A DNA stretch of 64,000 bases from Batillaria attramentaria. Taxonomy: Eukaryota > Mollusca > Gastropoda > Batillariidae. Below, piece by piece: positions 1-10,857 of this stretch (its first letter is position 1; each line of letters starts with the position of its first letter). A program made the translations under genes and the position numbers. The notes below the pieces were generated by a model, which was not told the origin of the DNA, searched no databases, and was given only the letters and a program-made list of their open reading frames with translations. The DNA lies in NCBI GenBank assembly GCA_018292915.2, contig JACVVK020000295.1, forward strand, positions 108,501 through 172,500. The letters are read 5' to 3'.

Positions 1-795
1 AGTTGACGTCAAGTAGTCAGTTTTCATACCTGCCGTTGCTAAAAAAACCTACTATTAACTAACTAACAAAATAAGGAATAAAACAAAAAACAAACAGACA
101 GATTCATGCACAAATGAAACAACAACAACCACAAACAAACAAACAAACAAACAGCGTACAGATTTTGCAAACATGCATGCAGATCTAGACGTTCAGGCAT
201 TTTCTCTTCAGGGAATTCGTCACACAAACTTTGCTTTTGCAGAGTTGGTAATGTTTGTGACCGTCTGACACAAACCATAAACACAGTACATGGAGATTTT
301 CCATAGGTTGGCCTTTCAGCGCGATAATAAATTCGTGGGCTGGCTCTGTTACCAGAGATGCTATGTCTGGCAGACCTTAACTTTATGCGCATGGCATTTT
401 GTAGAACAGTATACACCATAACCCGTTACTGCAATATTTATAGCCAGGATAACATGGCACGGATTCAGAAAATTGATAGAAGGTCTCCCAACGTGGTTAT
501 TTTGAAGTGCGGCCCTCCAGACACCCAGCCAGGAGCGGTCTTTTAACAATTGCAGCGACTAATAACCGCGGATCATGAATTTTCAGAAGCAGGAAGTGTA
601 AGAGACCTGCATCCTGGACATAACGGCCAAGTAATGCATACGAATGGCGTAAGTCTGCATGAAGCTCATTATAGTTCTGAATTCACGGTCTCGATACTAG
701 AAATAGGAAAATGTCCCGTGGAGAAATGTACAAATAATTGATGAAGGCACGAGCGAGTTAAACCCGTAGACAACCTGCTTTCCTTCTTGTCCGCT
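1..795. other. No gene recognised
   Basis: Unique-looking sequence with a (CAAA)n run at about 118-155. Short frames here lack splice or composition support. Confidence 0.5.
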
Positions 796-946
796 TCTAG
801 AGCGTTGGACTTCTAATGCTCGGGTCGTGAGTTCGTATCCCGGCTGGGGCCAAATATTTGTGCTGGCTTTTTCATTGTTGCACCGTCTTTGATATCACCG
901 TTTGTGGTGGAAAAAGGGCGTTAAACTCCTAAACACCCACCCATCC
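796..946 (+). mobile_element. SINE-A, 5'-truncated
   Basis: Retains most of the anticodon-arm half of the tRNA head (AGAGCGTTGGACTTCTAATG), the B-box region and the whole body to GTTAAACTCC plus the AC-rich tail. Confidence 0.8.
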
Positions 947-1036
947 TCTTGTCCGTTTGTTACGGGTTTAAACTTACAACCGATGGACATTGTAAATCAT
1001 ACATTTCGCAGGGGGTGCAGGGCGGGAGGGGGGAAG

Positions 1037-1038
<2 letters not shown>

Positions 1039-1084
<46 letters not shown>

Positions 1085-1097
1085 GGGGGGGGGGGGG
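1039..1097 (+). repeat. (GT)n followed by poly-G
   Basis: About 40 bp of GT followed by a 17-bp G run; the protein frames crossing it are artefacts. Confidence 0.9.
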
Positions 1098-1192
1098 CAC
1101 GAAGGAAAGCAAACCTATTTCTACCCTTTCGCGTATTATGTGAATGCAGACTTTCTTCTTCTTCTTCTGCGTTCCCTGTTCTGGACTCCGCC

Positions 1193-1540
1193 TCAGATGA
1201 TTAGGTTTGTGGTCTTTATATAAGCAGTGGTCTTCAAGAGGTCTGTTTTGCTGCGCCAGAGTTTCTCTGCCAGTGTGGCTCCGTTCGGCCAGTGTTGTGT
1301 CCTTGCTTCTTTGAAGAGGGGGCAGGACTGCAGAATGTGTTCCGGGGTTTGAGGGGCTGTTCCGCACGGACAGTCTGGTGAGTGTGACAGCGCAAGGCGG
1401 CACAGGTGGGCACGCAGTCTGCAGTGTCCAGTTCGTAGTCTGAAGATGGTGGTCTGTTCATATCGCTGGAGCTGTGGCATCTGGTCGTTAGATGGGGGAT
1501 TGTGTTGCGCCGTCCAGATTGTCTTGTACTGAATGCAGAC
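1193..1540 (-). mobile_element. LINE ORF2 C-terminal fragment with Cys-His motif
   Basis: The minus-strand frame contains RLRTGHCRLRAHLCRL followed by SPDCPCGTAPQTPEHILQSC. The CPCG...HILQSCP pattern is the Cys-His region near the C-terminus of ORF2 in several non-LTR retrotransposon clades, after reverse transcriptase and RNase H. No other part of the element is present, so it is a dead fragment. Clade assignment is not possible by eye. Confidence 0.6.
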
Positions 1541-1695
1541 TGAAAAATGTGTGCGGGTATACTTAAATTGTACTTGTGTTCTTGGCTGAAAAAAAAAAGA
1601 TCCCCATGAAAAGTTTAAACATTATGCTACTGCATATCCTCTCACGGACATTTTAAAATTTGTCACAGCTCTTTATTGGACTCTCCAGCCCAGTT

Positions 1696-1870
1696 GGGGA
1701 GCCGGGGTGGCCGAATGGTAGAGCGTTGGACTTTCAATGCTCGGGTCGTGAGTTCGAATCCCGGCTGGGACCAAATATTTGTGCTGGTCTTTTTCTCGCT
1801 GCCCCCGTCTTTGATATCACCCTTATGTGGTGGAAAAGGACGTTAAACTCCCAAACACCCATTCACCCAC
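1696..1870 (+). mobile_element. SINE-A, full length (reference description)
   Basis: Full-length member of the commonest SINE in the window. The head is tRNA-like: GCCGGGGTGGCCGAATGG (A-box side) and GTGAGTTCGAATCCCGGC (B-box side), an internal RNA polymerase III promoter. The body has CCAAATATTTGTGCTGG, TTTGATATCACCC and GTGGTGGAAAAGGACGTTAA, and the tail is C/A-rich (ACCC)n. Target-site duplication CTCTCCAGCCCAGTT at 1681-1695 recurs after the tail with one mismatch. Copies are moved by a partner LINE that I could not identify. Confidence 0.88.
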
Positions 1871-1968
1871 CCTCTCCAGCACAGTTAGAGCGACGTTATC
1901 CTGGCTAAACTCCCAAACATCCACCCACCCACCCTCTCCAGCCCAGTTACAGCGACGTTATCCTGGCT
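1845..1968 (+). repeat. Tandem duplication of SINE-A tail plus flank
   Basis: Two units of about 62 bp, each running from TAAACTCCCAAACA through the CTCTCCAGC target duplication to GCGACGTTATCCTGGC. It copies the 3' end of the SINE together with host flank. Confidence 0.75.
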
Positions 1969-2612
1969 CAGTGGGCTCTAAAATAAGCTCTGCTGCTCTC
2001 CTAGAGAGTGCCAGGTTTTCCCTCCAAGAAACAAACACTGGCACTCACACCATTACTGACGATGAGCTTGTTAATGTAAACTGCAAATTAGCCTGTCACC
2101 AAAACCAATAGATCAAACTTTCATCCAAAGACCTCCGCAGAGTGAGCGCTTTTCTCGGCCGTTGAGGGAAGACTCCGTTTGAGCGATGTCCGTGTCAAAC
2201 TGTGTAAGGCCGTGCGTGTCCATGCCGCACTTTGTCTGGGTGAGGTCTAGCGGCCAGGGACCCTTGGCCTTTCCAGTGGGGCCAGGAAGATGAATCGGTA
2301 CTTGTGGCTAATGGGGCGAGGCGGGGAGGAAGTGGTCAAGCTACTAGTTATGACCACAATCATGTGCCTGTAGTCTACTGTTTCCTCCCGAACCAGCAAG
2401 ACTTTGGTGGAAACTGTTTGCTGAATTCCTCTTAACATAAACATAACTTAAGCATAACTTTATTGCCATATGTATAAACATTAGGAATTCGTTGTGGTTT
2501 AAAAGAGCTGCTTTGCATTCACACATACGTGCATACTGTTACTTGCTCACTTATATTACAGTCACTCGCACTTAAATGCTAATAAAATCACATGAAACCT
2601 TTCTTACTAAAA
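1969..2612. other. No gene recognised
   Basis: No family recognised. A short inverted motif around 2250-2285 (CCAGGGACCC / GGGGCCAGG) may be chance. Confidence 0.4.
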
Positions 2613-2625
2613 TGATAAGACAATA

Positions 2626-2782
2626 CTTACTTACTTACTTACTTACTTAGGCCCCTGGCTCCAAGTGGAGCATAGGCCGTCGACAACCCTTCGCCATCGC
2701 ACTCTGTTCTGGGCTATTCTTGCCACTCCAGTCCAGTTGGTCCCCTGCTTCTATAACTCTGCCTCAGTGTCCCGCCTCCAGC
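2626..2782 (-). mobile_element. 5'-truncated LINE fragment with target duplication
   Basis: Flanked by TGATAAGACAATA at 2613-2625 and 2783-2795. On the minus strand it reads the end of an ORF2 (WTGVARIAQNRVRWRRVVDG, then LCSTWSQGPK and a stop) and ends in a (GTAA)n tail. This is a classic severely truncated TPRT insertion of 157 bp. Confidence 0.75.
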
Positions 2783-2795
2783 TGATAAGACAATA

Positions 2796-2990
2796 AGAAC
2801 AATAAAACAGGCTAATAAAGTAATTGGATAAAGTACAACATCATGTTATCACATATCAGCTGGGAGGGGTGAGGGTGAGGAGGCACACTTCACGGCTGTA
2901 GGATAGAAACTGTTTCTGAACCTGACTGTTTTGGTCTTTATCGCTCTTTATACCGTGCTCGTGAAGGCAGAACTTCGAACTTCTTAAATT
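2796..2990 (-). mobile_element. LINE ORF C-terminal remnant
   Basis: The minus strand encodes KTKTVRFRNSFYPTAVKCAS, resembling the NSFxPxAI ends of LINE ORF2 proteins. The neighbouring insertion at 2626-2782 has landed beside it. Confidence 0.45.
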
Positions 2991-3787
2991 ATAATTATGT
3001 GGTAATCTCGATTTCACATGCGGGTAGGGCAAGGCTAAAAGTGCGATTGAAAACCATAGGGTGTGTTTTCAAGTAACATCGGGAGGACAGCGGGGTTCAC
3101 TACTGAATCAGGTCTTTGAGGTGGTGTTGGAATTAGGCTGTGGCTGCGACTCTTTTGTCTAAAACCTCTTTCGATAATGATCCTTTTGGAGCGGTAGAAA
3201 TGCTGAACAGATATCCGATACCATAATGCTTCGAACTGATAATCGAATCAAGCCACTTTGTGGTGTACGTATCGTGTAAAAAGTTGGGAGATCGCAATCA
3301 AAAACAGAAAACGTGTCCGGCTTCTTGGCGTATACATATTGCTACAACATTTCATATAGAGAAGACCAAATGCGTTTAAAATGCATCCTAATCAATGTTT
3401 TGGACCCACTCGTGTAAATCAAATTTGGTTATGATTGCGTACTAGCACAAGACTAGAAGCAAAGGGTGAAATCCTGCCCGCTGTGTTTCTTCTCGTGCAA
3501 TGCTAAAGAGATGACCAACGCCTGTGTCCTTTTGTTGCCAGACTCAGTCATTTTAGGTCACGAAAGCAAATGAAAGTTAAAGATTTCTATATCTTCGAAA
3601 GGAAACAGTATCATATGGCAAAGCAGCTTTTCCCCCCACCGCAACGCAGGTGCAGAGCTGTTTCAGTTACCGTCTACTCCATTCGCTCAGAACAACAAAT
3701 ACTTGTAACAGAATCCAGGCCAGCATAGATTGAATGCAAGCAGTCGCTAGCCGTATCAAGTTTCGGAGAACCTGCCCCATCGTGGTA
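2991..3787. other. No gene recognised
   Basis: AT-rich unassigned sequence; no repeat family seen. Confidence 0.4.
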
Positions 3788-3888
3788 CTCTGGAGCATAA
3801 GCTGACCTGAGGTATCCATCTTTACCGGCTAGAGAATATTCTCTAACCAGTAAAGATGGATAACTCAGGTCGGCCCGTGCTCTAGAGG
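3788..3888. repeat. Near-perfect 100-bp palindrome
   Basis: Two arms of about 50 bp meet at AGAGAATATTCTCT with almost no spacer. The arms include CTGACCTGAGGTATCCATCT on the left and its near-complement on the right. It could be a hairpin-type MITE remnant, an extruding cruciform, or a hairpin RNA source. Confidence 0.85.
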
Positions 3889-4141
3889 GACACGTTTTCT
3901 TTTTTAACGAAATGCACAACCGTCGTCTGTAGACTGAGTGAACCCACGTCTGTCTAATTTGTTGTCACTTAAATGCCAAATTTTGCCAAGAAACGGATTA
4001 AGACTGAATCGCGGGCTTAATGTCTCGATCAATACTGGCGTATGACAGGCATACAACAGCGTCTTTGGAACTTTTCATCTTATGTGCTTGATCTGTGCAC
4101 CAGAATCAGTCACTTGGGTCGCGGGTGGGGGGAGGGGGGGG

Positions 4142-4214
4142 GGGTTGGGAGTTTAACGCCCTTTTCTACCACGTGAGGATGATATCAAAGATGGGGCAAC
4201 GAGAAAAAGGCCAG
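4142..4214 (-). mobile_element. SINE-A 3' fragment
   Basis: Tail and body only (GGGAGTTTAACGCCCTTTTC to GAGAAAAAGGCCAG), cut off where the foldback element at 4219 begins. Confidence 0.7.
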
Positions 4215-4218
4215 GGCC

Positions 4219-4354
4219 GGGCCCGCATGTAAAAGTCGGGGTTAGGGAGTTTAGCCCCGGGTTAGAGTCTAACCTCGAACTAAACTAGGGAAGAAAAAAA
4301 ATCCTTCTATAACGGCTTAGGCACCTTGCTGGAATGGGCCCGCTTCTTGATTTG

Positions 4355-4386
<32 letters not shown>

Positions 4387-4508
4387 AACAAACAAAAAAA
4401 CAACCCAAAAAAACCAACAGAAAATTTAACCCTAGAGCTAGTTTAGTTCGAGGTTAGACTCTAACCCAGGGCTAAAAGCCCTAACCTCGACTATTACATA
4501 CGGGCCCT
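4219..4508. mobile_element. MITE-1 copy 1, long terminal inverted repeats
   Basis: Arms of about 80 bp: GGGCCCGCATGTAAAAGTCG at the left, and the complement of GGGCCCGTATGTAATAGTCG at the right, each continuing through GGTTAGGG and CTAACCTCGAACTAAACTAG motifs. The centre carries ATAACGGCTTAGGCACCTTG, shared with the copy at 52268. No transposase frame, so non-autonomous. No clean target duplication found; superfamily unknown. Confidence 0.75.
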
Positions 4509-4731
4509 GAGGACCAGCTAGACGGCACCGATTGGTGGCTATTTTTATAAGAGTTTTCGAGTCTCATTCTGTTCAAGAATAGACTGGAGTCGTATTTCTC
4601 TAATAGTAGAAGCCACGAAGTCACGAAAACGGTCGCAAGGCCTAATGAAACATGTTTCTATCTATCTATCTACGGCCTTAGAGCTTCGAAATCGGCAGGT
4701 TTTCATCTCAGCTGTGTCTCGAGCATAGAGA

Positions 4732-5153
4732 CTTTAAAGATCTAAGCTCCCAACAAAAAGCTAGCTTTCCGAAGTGTGAAAATTTTTTACAGAGTCTCGA
4801 GTAAGCACAGTCAAGCACAGTCAACTCTGTCACAGTTGCAGAGTTTTCAGCGTCCCTGAAACCCCAGTAAAAGCCAAGGGCAGCCTGATTCACAGCTCAG
4901 TTTGCGTTTTGACACTGAGCGAGAAAGATCTTGCAGCACTCAACATCCCGGCGCTGGACACTGTAACGATGTGTCTCGCTCACTGACCAAAAGCCAAATA
5001 ATGTCACGGCAAACTCGTGCTCTGGTTTTATAAGGGTCCCCGAAGCGCTGAAAACTCTGCAACTGTGACAGAGTTGACTGTGCTTGCACGGTCGACTCTG
5101 TAAAATTTGTTCACACTTCGGAAAGCTTTTTGTTGGGAGGTTAGATCTTTAAG
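4732..5153. mobile_element. MITE-3, foldback element with arms of about 115 bp
   Basis: The left arm (4732-4853) runs through CCCAACAAAAAGCT, TTCCGAAGTGTGAA, GCACAGTCAACTCTGTCACA and GCAGAGTTTTCAGCG. The right arm (5042-5153) is its imperfect inverse, ending GTTGGGAGGTTAGATCTTTA. The loop of about 190 bp has no coding potential. Single copy here; no target duplication identified. Confidence 0.7.
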
Positions 5154-5282
5154 ATGGGGGCATTAGTATACAGCCGAGTGTTGGCAGTTTGACAGTAAGC
5201 TCCACTGACGCCAGCGGCGGAACAAAGAGGGGGAAAACTTTTAACACTCAGTGATTTAAACTGCTTCTCTCGAAAACACGCA

Positions 5283-5314
<32 letters not shown>

Positions 5315-5689
5315 CAAGGAAGCAAACTTTTGCAATCTGCAGTTGAGATTTCGTAAATAAAAAAGACGGTTGTTTTCCGATTTCTCCGTGATCCTGTTGC
5401 ATCACGCTGTAATCCACAAGCGAGCAAAAATAATTCACGCCCAGACTGCCTGCACATGTTCCTACGGAAATAAAGGACACGCGACTCCTTCGTTTGGTAA
5501 GTGAAGAGGCGTATCAAGCATGTGCTGGTTACATCACTTCTGCTACTTTGGGCTACTCATGAGAATAAGCCTGAGCGATGGTCATCCACGCTAGTGCGGC
5601 GAAAATGAACTGTGTTGATTGCATATAGTTCTTGTCGTCTTCTGTTGTTCAGTGTTGTTGTGGGTCGTGATGATGGTGATGTTGCTGAT
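5154..5689. other. No gene; (CACG)n/(CA)n microsatellite
   Basis: Simple repeat at about 5278-5317. The cysteine-rich reading frames on the minus strand come from it. Confidence 0.6.
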
Positions 5690-5852
5690 GGGTGTTTGAG
5701 GGTTTAACGGCCTTTTCCACCACATAGGGTGATATCAAAGACGGGGCAACGATGAAAAAGCCAGCACAACTATTTGGCCCCAGCCGGGATCCGAACTCAC
5801 GACCCGAGCATTAGAGGTCCAATGCTCTACCATTCGGCCACCCGGGCTTCCC
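5690..5852 (-). mobile_element. SINE-A, full length
   Basis: Complete tail-body-head on the minus strand. Target duplication GTTGYTGATG at 5680-5689 and 5853-5862. Confidence 0.85.
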
Positions 5853-5944
5853 GTTGTTGATGGTGTTGTTGTTTTCTGACATGTAATGTTATTAATGTTG
5901 ATGTACTTGTCTTTACGCTATGCTTGGAGATTATCAGGAGGAAG

Positions 5945-6098
5945 CGGAATAGACAATCAGGTAGAGCGTTGGACTGCAAATGCTAGGGTCGTGAGTTCTA
6001 TTCCTGGCTAGAGGCAAACATTTATCCTGATTTTCTCGCTGCCCCGTCCTTGATATCACCCATAAGTGATGGAAAACGGCGTTAAACTCGCAAACAGT
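5945..6098 (+). mobile_element. SINE-A, diverged
   Basis: Head retained from GTAGAGCGTTGGACT; body with many substitutions (CAAACATTTATCCTGA). Confidence 0.75.
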
Positions 6099-6741
6099 CA
6101 GCGTTGCCGTGACACGATAGGACATGACATACAAACATATGGTTCCATCGAAACACAACAGGCAAAAGGACGCTTTTGACGATTCTTTCCTCATTAAAAA
6201 CAGTTCATTTTCGCTTCCAAATGAAAAACAAACTCCTGACAGAAACGCTTTGACATTTTGATTTCATTAAAATCGCAGCTAAACTGATTTATTTTGATGA
6301 AACGTTCCGACACTGCGGTCACTCATACAAATAAGGGATGAAAATGTCTTTGAAAAAGGAAAATAATTGAATTGTGTCTTGTGTGTTTTCTGTGTTTTGT
6401 GTGCTGCAAATCATATTAGGCACTGGAATTTGTCAGCTTCCTGCCAGCATTTTTGCCGGTTGTAAATCATGATTATTTTCACCGAACTCCCTGGAGAAAT
6501 GAAACAGGCAGGGTATTGTGTGGCTTTGCGAAAACACACTTGCTAATCAGTCAACAGGAAGAATAACTTGAATGCGGGGGGGGGGGGGGGGGGGGGGATT
6601 CACCGGAGGATAGTGTTCTTATTTCGCTGAAGCTGATTTAAACATGCGTATCGTGTTACCTGTCCATCTGTTTTCTCCTCTACGTGTCAGCGGATTTAAA
6701 AGCAGAGTTGGTAGATTTTATGTGGATTCCTTGAGTCAGCC

Positions 6742-6748
<7 letters not shown>
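6099..6748. other. No gene; poly-G at 6575-6598
   Basis: AT-rich unassigned sequence around a G run of about 24 bp. Confidence 0.5.

Positions 6749-6836
<88 letters not shown>
6749..6836 (+). repeat. (CT)n-(GT)n compound microsatellite
   Basis: CT block of about 30 bp then GT block of about 58 bp. Confidence 0.95.
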
Positions 6837-6837
<1 letters not shown>

Positions 6838-6902
6838 GTTGTTCATTGTTTCTCAGGTGACCACAGTTTAGTGTTGTTGTTGTGCTGCTGCTTGAGTGTA
6901 TC

Positions 6903-7180
6903 GTAGAGTTGTTTGAATAACAAAAACCAGACGCCTCTTCTGATCTCCAACCTTTTAAAAGTACCTTATACAATGACTTTTGAAAAGATTTGGCAGGCCT
7001 GGCTTTTCTCAATTCGTGGAGTCTTTAAGGAATTGTATTGTAGAGTTATTTGAATAACAAAAACCAGACGCCTCTTCTGATATCAAACCTTTTCAAAGTA
7101 CCTTACACTTATACGATGACGTTTGAAAAAAGATTCGGCAGGCCTGGCTTTTCTCAATTCGTGCAGACTTTAAGGATTTG
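6903..7180 (+). repeat. Tandem duplication, period about 137 bp
   Basis: Two copies starting GTAGAGTTRTTTGAATAACA at 6903 and 7040, each ending near GGCAGGCCTGGCTTTTCTCA and CTTTAAGGA. Diverged by substitutions and small indels. Confidence 0.8.
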
Positions 7181-7502
7181 CGACTCTAGACTTTGTTCCC
7201 CGACTGAAAGCCGCGAGACAAACGGAGTTAGCTGGCGCTGCTGGAGCGCAGACTTTGCTTACGAAGCGCGCAGGATTGAGGCGCTGTTAAATCTTCATTA
7301 TACCAAACATTAACGTCCGCGCTGGTGTCTGTAGCGAGAGCCTGTCTTTCGGTTAGATCGAAAACCTTCTGTGGTATTGCGTCCACTCAAGCGTAGATCT
7401 TGCTTTTCTCTGGTCCAGATCGAACGAGGCAAACTCTGTTGCTGCCGGTGAACTGCGAGACCTTTACAAGTCGAAGCCTTTGAAATGACGGTAAAACGTA
7501 CA
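7181..7502. other. No gene recognised
   Basis: Unassigned sequence between the duplication and a SINE-A. Confidence 0.4.
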
Positions 7503-7684
7503 GGGGGGTGGGGGTGGGTGTTTGGGGGTTTTACGTCCTTTTCCACCACATACGGGTGATATCAAAGACGGGGCAACCATGAAAAAGCCAGTACAAAAAG
7601 ACTATTTGGCCCCAGCCGGGATACGAACTCACGACCCGAGCATCAGAAGTCCAACGCTCTACCATTCGGCCACCCCGGCTCCCC
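7503..7684 (-). mobile_element. SINE-A, full length
   Basis: Complete, with a short extra insertion (AAAAGAC) before the CCAAATA block. Target duplication AAAACGTACA on both sides. Confidence 0.88.
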
Positions 7685-7695
7685 GCAAAACGTAC

Positions 7696-8571
7696 AACAT
7701 TAACAATTGAATCGACACAGTCAGTGGAGACACCAGCGGCCGAACAGAAAGGTTGATACCTCTTCCTGAAATAACGAGGGCTCAAGGAACTCAAGGTTTC
7801 AAAAGGCATATTTCAGAATGGTTGCTGAGGTATGGTACTCGTACAAATAATGACTAACTTACATCAGTTTTTAAAAAAAAGGATGCAAACTGTGTTAAGC
7901 AACAACATCAACAACAACAAACCCGGCATAACAAACGTCTTACAACTATATGTATATAATGCGAGAGGCCGTATTCCAAGGATGATGGGTGTGATTATAA
8001 TTGGGCCATACGTTCTGTACTGAAGTCATGATTGCAATTAGAAGCACCTGCTCTTTGACAGACACAAACAGAGCTGAGGTAATCAGGTCTCAATAATTAC
8101 AAAAATCGTTCCTTGCAGCCAAGCTGCTCAATCACAGTCACTAGTTCTTGCCACCCCAAAATCTGATTAGTCAGCTGGCAAACGTTTGAGCAGCTTTGGC
8201 AACCCTCGAAAATCCTCGAGAAACACGAAGGGGTCTCCCGGTCTAGTGTTTAATGCCATCACGGTGAATCCGCTGGATATACGTCGAAGTTTGGCAAATG
8301 TCTGTCACCCGCGATGTCTGTAAACTTTAAATTGCTACCACCTCTGGAGATTCTCTTTCCGCCGTCTGACGGCTTGCCAAATGAGTAAAGGATCTGTTGA
8401 CTTCAAGCCAGCGTCGTCGCCCGGCAGCTCTGAGCCCACCTGTCCACGCCTCCATAATCGACAAAGCATCGGCCGCTTTGATCTTGACTTACCTTACAGC
8501 CCGCCGTCTGCAAGATTAAAACACTATATATCTACAGTTTACAAAAGACAACCTTTGTTTTTTCAGCCGTT
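7696..8571. other. No gene recognised
   Basis: Unassigned. An in-frame stretch at 8381-8620 runs into a SINE-A and has no splice support. Confidence 0.4.
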
Positions 8572-8745
8572 GAGGTGGGTGTTTGAGGATTTAACGTCCT
8601 TTTCCACTGCATACGGGTAATATTAAAGATAGGCCGACGGGACAAAAGACCAGCACAAAATTTAATATTTGGCCCCAGTCGGGACTCGAACCCACGACCT
8701 AAACATTGGAAATCCAATGCTCTACTGCTTGACTGTCCCGGCTCC
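8572..8745 (-). mobile_element. SINE-A, diverged full length
   Basis: Head mutated (ACTGCTTGACTGTCCCGGCT); body recognisable. Short flanking repeat CCGTTGR. Confidence 0.8.
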
Positions 8746-8947
8746 TCAACCGTTGGACTCGAGTATGCATGCATTCTGTACGCTCGAAATTTTCTACACG
8801 AGTTGTTTGCCTTTGTTCTGGAACAGTGGAAGTGGGAATCATTGCTAGCACTCTGTTTCCACAGATAATGTCGGTCAGGTTCAAGTTGTCAGGATGTGGT
8901 GTGTGGCCGATGAGGCGATGCACAACACACGCATTCAGACGAACCAT

Positions 8948-8948
<1 letters not shown>

Positions 8949-9032
<84 letters not shown>
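8949..9032 (+). repeat. (CA)n microsatellite
   Basis: About 42 uninterrupted CA units. Confidence 0.95.
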
Positions 9033-9037
<5 letters not shown>

Positions 9038-9126
9038 GCACTCATACCATGCAGGAAACGAACACGACGAATGACATGCAGATTAGCAGACAGGAGACAA
9101 GGTAGATGATTACTCTCCGGATTGCA

Positions 9127-9210
9127 CCCCCCCCCCCCCCCCCCTACACACACACACACACACGAGCGATTTTCTCAATTCTGGGACAAATAAACCTGAC
9201 TTGACTTGAC

Positions 9211-9291
<81 letters not shown>

Positions 9292-9299
9292 ATTCATAC
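9127..9299 (+). repeat. Poly-C, (CA)n, LINE-like tail, (CA)n
   Basis: A C run and short CA block precede a LINE-like 3' end (GGGACAAATAAACCTGACTT with CTTGACTTGACT units), which passes directly into a (CA)n of about 80 bp. Confidence 0.7.
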
Positions 9300-9436
9300 G
9301 CCATGCTCTCACGTCGTAAATCGTCATAGCAGCAATGCCATGGTAAGCATTGGCCAATGACGACGACAATAATAATTATGTCGATGAATGCACGTCAGCA
9401 AGGGGCAAAACATTCAGCAAGATGACAACTTCAAGC

Positions 9437-9609
9437 GTGGGTGGGTGGGTGTTTGGGAGTTTAACGTCCTTTTCCACCATGTAAGGGCGATATCAAAGAC
9501 GGGGCAACGAGAAAAAGGCCAGCACAATGTTTGGCTCCAGCCGGGATTCGAACTCACGACCCGAGCATTGAAAGTCCAACGCTCTACCTTTCGGCCACCC
9601 CGGCTCCCC
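9437..9609 (-). mobile_element. SINE-A, full length
   Basis: Intact head, body and (GTGG)-rich tail. GATGACAA occurs on both flanks. Confidence 0.88.
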
Positions 9610-10328
9610 GATGACAAAAACGCAACGTACACGCTGCAACCTCTCTCGCGTACTTGTAACCTTAAACAATACTTAGACTAAAAACTGTTCATCCCCCCCC
9701 CTCCCCTCCCCACAAATTTTGCAAAACCACCTTCAGTTGGAAGCAGATTTTGAAACTTGAACTTTGTCTGCTACACTAGACTATATTCCTTGTCTTGCGT
9801 GTCCTTTCTTGTACAGAAACCAGAAATCATACACCTGAAATTCGTATGAAGTAGCTGCAAACAACGTTAAATGACAACAAACAATAACCCAACAACAAAA
9901 ACGACAACAACAAAACCCTGCAACGAAACACTTTGCACAGGTTATGCAGGCAGAATTGTCAATATTCAAGGGAAAATGACTTAATGCTAGACACAGCAGT
10001 TCGAAAAAAGCAACAGTTCAGCTGGTACAATTACAAAACTGACATCGTGCCGCCCGTTACGTGATGCATCTAATAGCAATAATACGCCCTATTGTCTGAG
10101 CTGTATGCAATTATCACTATTATGCAAAGTTTGTTGAGCAATTTTAAACTAATAACGACATAATGCAACATTTTCTGCGGTGTTCAGGCGATTATCAATA
10201 ACATTCCATATTTTCTGCGCAATTTTCTGCGCAAAGGTCTTCACGTTTCCTAACTAGTGTTTGTCATGCATGGTTACATGAAATCACAAACACTCAAAAC
10301 ACGCTCCAAGGACAAGTACAAAATATGT
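9610..10328. other. No gene recognised
   Basis: AT-rich unassigned; TTTTCTGCGCAA-type motifs repeat at 10160-10225. Confidence 0.4.
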
Positions 10329-10688
10329 ACGGTGAGCGGTGATCTAATAGATAGCGCGTCGGATTTAGCCGCTGCGTTACTGAACGGCCGTCACCAATGT
10401 CATGGCGATGAAGCGTGGGTTCGAGCCCAGGTCGAGCTTGTGATATGTGATACCGGTTTTTCCTGGCTGCCGGGCTGCTCGTCGGGGGTTTCTCTCCGGG
10501 TTATCCGACTGTCTGGAACTTCTTGCCAATCGAACTCCGCCTTCAGACCTCACTGCCTCTGTTTAAATCGCACCTGGAGACCTATCTCTTTCGCCAAGCC
10601 TTTGACAGCTAAACCTCTGTTAAGTCGGTCTGTGTGCATCATGAGTTCGTTGCACTGCCAATTGTATGTATGCTGAGGGGATGTAAAT

Positions 10689-10776
<88 letters not shown>

Positions 10777-10857
10777 TTAACGCGCACCGAGTCCTTGAAG
10801 TTGGAGAACGGCGCTCTATAAAAGCTATGTATTATTATCATTATTATTATTATTATC
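10329..10857 (+). mobile_element. SINE-C: tRNA-like head fused to an L2-like LINE 3' end
   Basis: The head (10329-10435) is tRNA-like with a B-box GGGTTCGAGCCC. A central motif CGTCGGGGGTTTCTCTCCGG is shared with SINE-B. From about 10500 an open frame reads WNFLPIELRLQTSLPLFKS, then HLETYLFRQAFDS and TAA at 10610, the typical C-terminal end of L2/CR1-type ORF2. A (TG)n of about 83 bp (10692-10774) interrupts the 3' UTR, and the end is GGCGCTCTATAAAAGC followed by (ATT)n. It looks like a SINE that keeps part of its partner LINE's coding end. Confidence 0.65.

Noticed and set aside
1701..1775. Possible functional tRNA gene at a SINE-A head
   Set aside because: The A and B boxes are present in all SINE-A copies, but the acceptor stem does not close and the sequence continues into the SINE body.
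4219..4508. hAT assignment for MITE-1
   Set aside because: The AGGGCCC end is suggestive, but neither copy shows a matching 8-bp duplication.
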